20,170 nt of DNA, from IMG/VR virus record IMGVR_UViG_3300025131_000562, positions 1-20,170 of that record; one strand, given 5' to 3'. The notes under the pieces were generated by a model. That model had not been told where the DNA came from. It saw only the letters and a program-made list of their open reading frames with translations, and ran no database searches. This document shows positions 1 through 10,100 of this stretch, one piece after another. The number at the start of each line of letters is the position of its first letter. The stretch's first letter is position 1. This stretch comes from a virus. A program made the position numbers and the translations under genes.

Positions 1-84
1 TATATAAATTTTATCTATGTACGGCGCAGGTAGGTATTTTCCAAAGTTGCTGAGCGTATCTCCGCTTGTAATTAATCTTGACAT
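1..84 (-). CDS. Partial CDS, N-terminus of unidentified phage protein (cut by left edge)
   Basis: An open frame starts at the ATG at 84-82 and runs to base 1 without a stop, giving 28 residues that begin MSRLITSGDTLSNFGKYLPA and continue PYIDKIYI. The start lies inside the end of the preceding gene, whose TAA is at 74-72, so the two overlap by 13 nt. A good Shine-Dalgarno (GGAG, 96-93) sits 8 nt upstream of the ATG. Overlap with a strong RBS is the style of the other junctions here, which supports a real gene. Composition is that of a normal globular protein. I do not recognise the family. By position it should be another structural or baseplate component. Everything after residue 28 is outside the window. 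Confidence 0.72.
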   Translation of the reverse strand, partial: MSRLITSGDTLSNFGKYLPAPYIDKIYI

Positions 85-1157
85 ATTTCAGGCTCCGTTA
101 CGCTTCCGTAAATATCATAAAACACAGCATCTTGGGCGCTGTCTCCACATTCAAAATCCATATCAATATAATAAGATTGTTTATTGAAAGATTCTAATCC
201 TTGACAAGCAATGGTTTGATTTACAGAGGCATCTCGCAAAACATCAAAAAAGTACTCAACGCTTGCGGTGGTCAAGTTTTCAATTTCATTAGGGACCGGG
301 GCCTCCATGAGCATGAAACCATTTTCAATTTGAGGCACTTGCCTTTCAAAATACTTTCTCTCTAAAATAGGACTATATAGCCCGTTTATCGATCCGCTTT
401 CTACTTGAAAAACTTCTATATCAAAATTTTCCGTCAACATTGTGGTATTAAATTCTTCAAAATACATCAGTGGGTCCTTCATTTCCAATCTAATCACTTT
501 TCCATCTGCAAAGGAATCGGAATAAGCCATCAAATTTCTAGCCGAAGCCGGATTTAAATTGGCTGTATTATCGACAACTTTCAAAGTGTAACTCGCTGAG
601 ATGTTTATTTGCGGGATTTGGGAATTCATTAGAATTCCATCTCTAGCTTCTTGTTCGATTGCGGGCTTTCCAATTGCTGGTGTGTAGCGTCCAGTAGCTC
701 GGTAAATAGAAGCGGAAATGTTTCCTTGCAACATCAACACTTTCCAAGCCGGCGTAGCTTGCGCATCACCATCTAAAAGAGCGTCTCCTATCGAAGAGTC
801 CATTTTAAAAATATCTTCTGCGGGCTTAACCATTGTCGGCGTGATGTCCGTATCCCCTACATAACTCACGGCGTCGGGATCTAAGCTTGATAAGGTGTCT
901 TGGACATCTCGAAAAAACACTTGACTTTGTCGATACGCGGTCTCTTCTTTAATTCTCTTATTGATGTTGCTTTGCCCTTCAAAGGGCATGTATGGATCCG
1001 CGGACGCCGTGCTAGTGTACTTTATATCGTAGACAATATTATCATCTAAAAACGTATAGTAGGTTGGCTTAAAAGTTCCAATCGACAAAAGATACCTGCC
1101 ATAGGAGGTTAGCTCTAAATCGTATACTTGTTCTTTTTTGTCAAGAAATTTAGTCAT
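72..1157 (-). CDS. Unnamed phage structural protein, 361 aa
   Basis: A 361-residue protein directly downstream of the giant gene. Residues about 4-44 form its most distinctive part: K-K-E-Q-V-Y-D-L-E-L-T-S-Y-G-R-Y-L-L-S, then F-K-P-T-Y-Y-T-F and L-D-D-N-I-V-Y-D. I recall comparable N-termini in uncharacterised proteins of large marine phages, but I can attach no function or family name. The rest is mixed alpha/beta with beta-rich stretches, no signal peptide and no membrane helix. The ATG at 1157-1155 follows a GGGA (1169-1166) at 8 nt, a weak but plausible RBS; the gap to the upstream stop is 28 nt. The stop is TAA at 74-72, and the next gene starts 13 nt before the end. Context in the baseplate/tail block suggests a virion protein or an assembly partner of the 3162-residue protein. 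That role is inference. Confidence 0.85.
   Translation of the reverse strand: MTKFLDKKEQVYDLELTSYGRYLLSIGTFKPTYYTFLDDNIVYDIKYTSTASADPYMPFEGQSNINKRIKEETAYRQSQVFFRDVQDTLSSLDPDAVSYVGDTDITPTMVKPAEDIFKMDSSIGDALLDGDAQATPAWKVLMLQGNISASIYRATGRYTPAIGKPAIEQEARDGILMNSQIPQINISASYTLKVVDNTANLNPASARNLMAYSDSFADGKVIRLEMKDPLMYFEEFNTTMLTENFDIEVFQVESGSINGLYSPILERKYFERQVPQIENGFMLMEAPVPNEIENLTTASVEYFFDVLRDASVNQTIACQGLESFNKQSYYIDMDFECGDSAQDAVFYDIYGSVTEPEICQD
93..96 (-). promoter_or_regulatory. Shine-Dalgarno site for the edge gene
   Basis: GGAG on the minus strand, 8 nt before the ATG at 84-82. It lies inside the C-terminal codons of the preceding gene. It is the main evidence that the frame at the left edge is translated and that its start overlaps the upstream stop. 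Confidence 0.6.
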
Positions 1158-1185
1158 TTAATCAATCCCATTTATCCTTTTATAA

Positions 1186-4100
1186 TTATTCCTTATTTTG
1201 ATTTTCTAATGAATGAATATGACCATCAGCCTTTTGAACAATGCCATCTATGATATCATGGAAATGATCATCATTTTCAGAAGTTTTTCCATTTCCTTCA
1301 TTATCAGCCATATATGTATGAGCATGGCCATCGTCATACGACGTCATCCCTCTATTAGTTTGATAAAGCACTTGAACGTCCATTTTGGCCATTTCGACAA
1401 TTGATACATAATCATATGGCCAGTTATAATCCACGGGATATTCAGCGGACGTACCGGCTGCAGTATCCGGAATAGGCGCCGATTCGCCAGCCAGGGACGT
1501 TATCTTCTCAAAATAGCTGCTCATCCCTCGTTGTTTCACTTTGAACAACATCCACCTTAGATTTTCATTATTGTGGATTATATCAGCATCTAGTAACTCA
1601 GTGTCCAATAGTTCGTGTGCAACTGAGGTGTTCTCCAATTGAAATTTCTTATAATTTCTCGGAGCCAAGTTCTGCCAAATATAAGCTAAATCATTTTTGT
1701 CTAATTCATATTCAAATTCGAAAATATACATTACAACCGGTTTAATATCTCTATTGTTTTTGAAATCAAACATGGGAGGAAGTACATAACGATCCATTTT
1801 CTGTAAGAGTCGGCGAATAGAGGCGCCGGCCGTCTCTAATGAATCTCCCTTTGTGCTCCCTTTGGCTTCCGGCAGCGCTGCCTCAAATCGATCTTTGGGA
1901 ATGTTAATAAATTTTTTCCGCTGGTATGATAAGTCCGTGTTGGTGGTAGTGGTGCTGTCAACTCTTTCAATAATATACGGGACGGCGACTACCGCTTCTT
2001 TAATTGTTTGCTTGTTGGCAAGCTCTCCCATTCGTTTCTTGCTGGTTTCCTTATCAAAGCCCAGCAATTTGCTTAGAGAGCCAATATCAGAGTATGCGGT
2101 TCGACCATATTTGGCTGCGTGGCCACGATTATATATTGAATCGTTGTTAATGACATCATAATGATATTTTAACCAATTGGTACTATCGATATCCCCGATT
2201 GAAAGGAAAATTCCCATGTTAGGCGCAGATGGTGGCACACCAAATTGATGCCACATACCACGAGGCACCGACGACGATCCGTATACGGGCAACGTCAGAG
2301 TTCCATTAGCGTTCGTAATGGGATGTATAGGATCTGCATCTGTAAAATTCATCATAGGAGTTTCAAATTTAGATTGAATAACCCATCGTTTAGCCGCAAT
2401 TTTGTTTCTGTTGTCGATTAGGTTTCCAAACTTATCCGTCGTTTGTTCAAAGATGTTTTCTATTCCAAATATGTTAAAGCTGGAACTCAGATGGGCTACG
2501 TTGTGGTTAATGTTGCCGCCGCCATAGGGTGGACCGGGATCTTGCGCTCCGGTGGCGCATGCGGGAATATTTTGATACTTAGTCAAATTTGCGGTGTATC
2601 TCTCCGGGCCCGGGTCGAATCTCCAGTAGACACCACTAGTCTCGGACATAATTCGTTCTAAACTATAAGTCTCGCCGGCAATAGGGGCAAAAATCAAATC
2701 GCACCAAGCTTCTCCATCTGTGTACGGAGGAGTAAAAGCCGGATTACGACCAGTAAATGAATCTTGAACGCCATAGCTGCTCCCCTGCTGCGCCATGCTA
2801 GCGCCCACACCCGAAGCACCCCATTCGGGTCGGCCTGCGACGGGGGGGCCGAACGCCGTGGGACGGCTATAAGGCATAAACAAGGGCTTAAAAGAGGGAT
2901 TCATAATAGGATCTTGTGGGACCGGACACTGACTAAATCCCAATGAACGGCCGGCTGCAGCAGAGCCACTCCAGGCTACAAATCCATTTTTACCCCACCC
3001 AACACTCGTGCCGGCTGCGCCCGATTCAAAATTGTAATTACGTTGTCCATCAACGGAACGCTGCAGAATGATGCGAGCGCCGTAAATTTTGCCTTCTTCA
3101 AATTTTAGGTCGTCTGTAAGAGGGCCTGACTTAAGCGTTGTAAATTCGTTATTGGTTAAAAAGAAATTGGGTATTTCACCGAAAAAGTTGGAAGCCATTT
3201 TGCTGTAATTGGTATCAGCTTCGCCGCTCCACGAGGCCGTCACATTCATACTGCATGAAGGATGAGCCTCGTTGTCAACAAACAAAAGGCCATTAATATA
3301 TTTTTCCGGCTCAATAATGGTTTCGAAAGGCAAGCGCTGGTCCCACCATTCTCCTCCACTATATCCTTCCACATCACTATTGGTGTTCCGATTAATTGCA
3401 GTGAGGGCCCAATTATCTGTAGTGTTGGACGAACCAGTCCAAGCATAAGACAAGAACTTCTTTCCATCAGTTAAAATGGGATAATCCATTGCGACGCCGC
3501 CCTTCAAGCTATTAAACAAAATGCCCGGTGCAAAGAGAGGAGCAGCCAAAGGCCTAAACAGTGAACCCGACTTAGCGAACAATTGGGTTCTGGTGGGCAC
3601 GTCAGAGGCAGCCTTTCCGATAATTCCATTTCCAAAAGATCTTGAAAATTGACTTACCAAATCGAGGGCCCTCTGGGCAGGATAGAAACCCTTGTAGGGG
3701 TTAAATCTAATGGCGGCGCTCATCACCAATCTTATCTGTGAAGCGCTAAGATTTGTTTCAGCGGGAATATTAACAAATTCTTTCATAAACTCAGAATTTG
3801 AATAATCTTTATAAAAGCTGCTCTGAGAACTATCGAGTGATGTGCCGGGAATAGAGAAAGTATCGGTGATACTTTCGTTGTCAATTCCGTAAGTGGTATA
3901 GTCTTCCACATGGTCGCTAATTCTAAATTCAGGTAAAATAGAATAATTCTTGGCTATCAATTTCAAATCGTATTGATAATCGCCATATTTGTTAAACCAT
4001 GGCTGTGAGGCGCGCGATTGAAAAGCTGCAATTCCTGCGCTTTTAACAACAGTGCCCGCCTGAGTGTTGGCTTCCCATAAGGCCTCTCCTGCATAAGGCT

Positions 4101-7100
4101 CTGGAGCCAGCGTAACAGAACTAGAATTGAACTCTTGTTTCTTCCACTGAGCCGTGGGAATTTCTGCAATATTATTCCAAGGGCTGGCAGATTTAGGAGT
4201 CGTAAGCATGTGCTTGCGCGCATATAAGCCGGCGGGGCGCATAGCTTCAAATTTATTTTCTAAGGGTCCTCCCGTTGAGCCTTTGGTATCAAAATAGAAG
4301 AAATAGTTGTTTTGTAATTCGCCAGCGGCGCCGCTTACTTCTAAACCGATATCGGTCGCGCTGCCCGTGTCCCAACTCGGGGAAGGCAACGTAGCTTTCG
4401 TTCGCGTCAAAAAGTTTGTTTGAGCATCTAATATCCACGCACTCTGAGACACGCTCATGCTGAATGAATTTCTAAACGTGGCGCCAACAGTATTCCGAGC
4501 AGTTCGTGCGTCACGCCAGAACTTATTATCATATCCTGTGCGGAAAATAGTGGTTTGGTAAAATTCGTTGTAATCCGAAGGAAAAACTCCCTCTGTATAC
4601 AATAACCAATTAATCGTATATTTGGGATCTGCTGCTACGCCCAACACATGATCATAGGGAGTAACAATGCTCGCCCAGGGAATTGCTAAATAATTATCCA
4701 AAGCCGTATTGCTGGTTCCAATACGCTTGTTGTTGTCGCTAACTTGTATCGTAAAACTATTATCTAGCGAAGTCGGAGTCGTTACTTCTGAAGATTTGGG
4801 TGCAGTAATGTTGATTTTAGCAAGGCGTCCTTTTGTTGAAAGAGGCGTAAGGCGGTATGATGTCAATGCTGTTCCGGGAGGAGTCTTCGTGAGAGAAATA
4901 TTAGCTCCCGATATTTCCTTATTGTTGATGGGGTTATGGTTCTGGTGTAATTTCTGCCAATTCCAACCAAACGTGGCGCCTCTGCGTGTCATTAAGAGGT
5001 TAAAATAGTTAGCGGTGTTCCCGCGGACCAATGTTGCATCTGCAGCAGGCAACGCATCAAGCAGTGCGTTATTAAAATAATTCGTTGTGCTCGATCCTAG
5101 CGGTAGGCCAATCGTATTACTGGTTGATGCGGTCACAGGATCAATCGTTAGAATATTCAAACGCGTGGTTGGTTGATAGATCCCCGCGGAGGTTTCAATG
5201 TTAGTACCGCTCACAAAAGTAAAATAATGGACGTGGCCTGCGGTACCGGAGAAAAACCCCAATTGCCATGGGGCGGCTGACTCCGCAGTGGGTTGATAGC
5301 GGTTATACCTCATATCACTTGCGCTTAGAATAGAAGAACTTAACCAAGAATATTGACGGACGGCCCGTGGAATTGCGTGAGTTACAAAAGCATTGTCAAA
5401 ATTAGAACCGCTAGAATATCCAGATGACGAAGAGTCTATTAAAATAAGTCGATTGCGATTAACTTTCTGAAAGCTTGGTAGCTGAGCGTATGTTTGCCCT
5501 GGAGGGTTAAGTTCAAATCGAGAATCACGACCAAATCTCCCGGAATGCCTCGCCAAAAGAATACGCAAACCATAGTCCTTTCCTAACTGATCATATGAAC
5601 GAATACCAGCAGTACCAGTTCCTGTCGCTTCTGAGATAGATGATGACGCCTGGAAGGGTCGGATTACGGACCAGTTTCTGTAAGGAAGCGAATTGTAAAC
5701 AGAATATTCGCCTGAGCGAATGTCCATGTAGCCAAGCCCCATAGACTGAATATCTCCGGGGGCTGCGAATCTGCTAATGATAACTGACTTGCAAGGTGGA
5801 TCATCAGCGGAACGTAAATATGCGAGTGAATAGTTTGGAACGAATTGAAAATGAGATTCCTCTTGACGATGAATATCCATGTATGAACGCCCCTGGGACG
5901 CCGATGGTGTCTGCGTAATCTCCGTCGGAAGCGATGGTTGTTTCTTAATGAACTGCTGTGGGTTTGTGTAGGCGCCTACGGTGCTAATGATTTGATAATT
6001 CTGACTATAATTTCCGAGCACCATGCCATACGACTGAGAAATATTTCGAATGTTTACCGGTCGCTTGGCTGTATACCCGCGATAATACACAGCTTTCTGA
6101 GCACCGGTCATAGGATAAGGAAAGACGCCTGCTTCGTTGGCTTCGGGCCAAGGATAGTCCGGTCCAACCATTCCAATGGCGCCGCTTGTATCGGGACATT
6201 TACCCAAAAGTAACTTCCATGCCTCAGGACGCGTCAAATATGTATCGAGGGCGGAACCTGTATTAAGAGGAACATGTCGCGACTGGTGGCCACCAACGTG
6301 GTAGGAGGTGAAAGTTCCCTGCATGGGGACTTCCCAATCATCTCCGTACACGTCGTTATGTAAATTGACAACTTCTAAGGTGGAAGATAGGCGCGTGGCG
6401 ACGCGACGATTATAGCCCGATTCCACCGAAGCGCTCATAATATTAAACGGGAAGGCAAACGTAGACTTCGTATTAGAATAGCCGAAACCATTCTCCCAAT
6501 TGCGGCCGTGCTGTACTTTCGAGAATACTCTCTTGAGTTTTCTATTCGGGAGGAAGTTTGCTATATTGGCTTCAATCTCGTTCAACGGAAGCAAATCATC
6601 GATATTCGCAAATAAAGTGTTTTCAGGCACATATTTTCCGTCATCTTGATTGACGGGGCCCGCGGGATATAGCGCATTGTAAGTAAATCCTATGCTCTTG
6701 TTGCCATCGAAATTAACTCCACCATGAATCACGCTTCCGCTACGATTCTTCGTGCTGGTGTTTAATGCATCTCCTGTAATTGTGGCGAAGCTGTTGCCGC
6801 GGGTCGTACCTTGTGGCCGATAATACTGATTTCCCTTTGCATCTGTAAGCAATGGGAGGGTACTGGGATAAGTCGGTTCTGACCCAACAGCGACTCGATA
6901 AATGTTACGCTGATAGTCAATGGTGGCGTCGTTGCTGGTAATTTCCGCAGAGGTCCTGTCTGCTTGATATTTCCAGAAGTCGGCACTTACGTTTGTGGGA
7001 CGCGGGGACTCTGCAGGAGGAGACGGGGCATAAGCATAAGAACCAAAAGCGCTGGCCTCGGGGTCAGTTGTCTGATCTTTAATGATAGGATATTTGCTTT

Positions 7101-10100
7101 GGTATTTGTTCCTCTCTAAAACATGACTTTCAATCGTATTGTAAGAATCAGCAGTAAAATCTACACTTGCCGGTAACAATTGACCAATTACAAGAGCGAT
7201 GGCATCATCAAACCATTTGTAATATTCAATAAATTTCTCTACCTGGGTTACCCCAGTCCCCGAAAGGTTGTCGCTCGACACAGAGACGCGTCTAAAAAAG
7301 ATTTCTCGTAATTTTTCAAGAGCTTTATAACGGCCTCGGTATCGGTTAACCGGCTCTCCAATTACGTTATTAAAGTCAACAACTCCCGCAAAAAAGTCTA
7401 GTATTTCCTCTGAGATAGCATTATACATACTCTTTTCTAAAGTATATTTATAGCTCGGTGGTGATTCAAAAATCCCAAAATATACATCGTCATTGGACAT
7501 GATATTAACCATATCGGAAGATACTGCATACTCGGGATTCACAAATCTAAATGCGTTCACTGACTGACTATGAATGATGTCCTGTGAAGTGGCCGGCCAT
7601 CCAGAGCCAGATCCTACATGTTGATAACCAGCCAAATTTCCAACCCAGCCGTAATTGTTACGTAACTGGGCCGATCCAGAACTATGATCCTCTACAAAAA
7701 AGCTTCCATTAGCATCTGAGCTAGATAAATTATTAAAGCGCCAATCAAGCGCGAGCATGTTGGAGTTCAATACGCTCCCACTATTTTTCAAATTCAGATC
7801 AAGGGGAGAGATATGACGATAGGAGCCAGAGATACCAGAATTATCAAGATCATAGGCATGCTGATATAAGCTTAAGTCATCTACATACTTAGCCCAATAT
7901 TTTACTCCGTTAAAGAGCACGTCACACGGAGCAACCGATGCTCCTGTTATGTTTGTCCGAAGGGCGCCAGCAGATAATCTTTTAGCAGATTTCAAGAAAT
8001 TGTGGCCATCGTTCTGAGATAGAGAAGCTGTCAACGTAAAACTATTTTGAACAGTCCCAAGGACAGTGTTTATTCCTTGAAAAACCAAATCATAAGTATA
8101 CGCGTTTGTAATAGAACCGCTGACTATGTTGGTAGTTCCAAAATCGGTAGGCTTTAATCTTACGGAAATATTCCACCGTGAATCATCATAAACATCATAA
8201 AACATGCTACTCGTCAATTCGGGAATCAAATATGGAAAATTGCTCGATGATAATTTAAAATAAGCGTTCGTGGAACCATTATTCTCCTTTACGGCCATGA
8301 CTTGAAAGTTAGCAAAATCTGGCTGCCTTCCTTCGGTGGTATAGTTGGATACCCACGTTGTTGCTGTCCCATTAAGACTTGCTGCGCTTCCGGTGTCTGC
8401 TGTACACATTCCGTAAAGAGACACCTCTTTGTATTGTCTATTAAACGCGGTGGCATTTCGTCCCACCACTGGGAAAATAACGTCTGCTTCGGCTGTAAAC
8501 CCATACGGGAATTCATACCCTAAAATGCTAGATCCTGTTACTAGACCCGCACCGTTACTGCCTGAAATATATCCTAAGCTTTCCGCATTTGTGCCATCAG
8601 CGGCTTGATATACAACCCCCTGTTTCAGACTATCTCCATTTAAATTGAGAGTCTTTTTGGTAACCAGGCTTTGTTTTAAATTGTCCTTAAGTTCATAGAC
8701 TTCGTTTTGAGCATATATGTTTAACCTTACTACGCTGTCGTCTAAATTAAAACATCTATAAACATTTCGAATTGCTTTTTCAGTTCCCTTGCTTTTAAAG
8801 ATGTTTGTTAAGTTGTTGTAAAGATTGAGATAAATTAAATTCTTTGTCTCGTTCAAATCTCCATCGAATAACATCGTAGACGTACGATTTCTAAACCTCT
8901 CAAGAACATTTGCATCAATAAACACCTCGGGCATGTATAAGCCCAAAGATTGTGGCAAGTGTTGCGCAAACGGAAATGGACTTTGAGAAGCGCTAGTATA
9001 GCTTAAGTGTTTAAAAGTCGGGAGGGCTTTAATCTGTAATCTCAGTTTGTCGAAATAGGTGCCCACAATGTGAGATACAATCTCGATATTATTGTCGTAA
9101 GTCGCTACCGACTCATTAGGCAAAATACTATCTTGGGCTTCCACCACCCAACTCGGTATTAAGCTTTTAAATGCACTATTGTTGCTATAGTCGTGTTCTG
9201 CACCTTTGCTTAAAAGCGTATCTTTGAGAGTTATGACGCGCGGATTAGAGCTACGAATAATCGGATCTTCGTATTCTTGAGTGGCAGCGGAGGCGGAGAT
9301 GATTGCCGAACCGGTGTTCCGCGAATAAGTGCTATACCCAATCCAATTCCCATTAGAAATTCTACCGCTATAGTCCAAAACGTTATTATCTACGGCCGCA
9401 TCGGCCGTTATACCGGCGTTAAATTTATAATAGAGGCCCAGGGTCGCGTTAGAAATATCGGTATTCGTACCGCCCCTTACTTGCGTAAACCAGTTTTCTC
9501 CAATTTCCTTTGGAGTCCGTGCAACTTTCCAAAAACGAAATTCATCAATGCTAGCACTTAATTTGCCTTGCCCGGCACGGCTTGTGGTTTTTCCGGAAGC
9601 GGGAGCTATAAGAGCGCCTAGGCGGCCGCCCATGGCCCCCGTAAGACTGGCTTTTGAAGCTAATGACCCTAGAGTCCCAAAACTGCCCACCGTGGTACTA
9701 TCTATTGCGCCCGTTACATACAACTTCGCGACCAATTGACTGCCCGAATTCTGAAGACTTAAGGCATAGTGTTTCCAGTTTCCATCCGCGATGGTGCTCG
9801 TATCAATATCATTAGAGCCAATCTTCTGCTCTCGCCATCCCGTGGAGCCGCTCCTCACTGTGAGCAGCAGTGGAGGATCGAAGCCGGCGGCGGCGGCAAC
9901 TAATGTAATACGACCATATCTATATCCCGTCGTTCCGCCGGTTCCGTCGTTTTCTTCTCCATTCCATATATCGAAAATTACTTCCTTGTTCGTTTTGGAG
10001 CCGCCCACGAAAGCGTCTTTTTTCATCCAAAATTCAACAGTCACTCCAGTATCAAAATCGCATTTAAGATTGGATTCTCGCGAGCCCGACCCATAATTCG

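Noticed and set aside
1154-1171. Five-codon frame M-G-L-I-K ending at a TGA that overlaps the 361-residue gene's ATG
   Set aside because: An ATGA-type overlap could suggest a leader peptide, but its only ribosome site (AAGGA) is 3 nt from its ATG, too close. Very short AT-rich frames arise by chance.
7445-7452. TATAAATA on the minus strand, identical to the T4 late-promoter core
   Set aside because: It lies in the middle of the giant gene, where it encodes Y-K-Y, with no gene start downstream. A chance match from coding sequence.
1213-9739. Several plus-strand frames of 60-102 codons antisense to the giant gene
   Set aside because: They are scattered, lack ribosome sites and operon order, and sit opposite continuous coding sequence. 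They look like reading-frame shadows.
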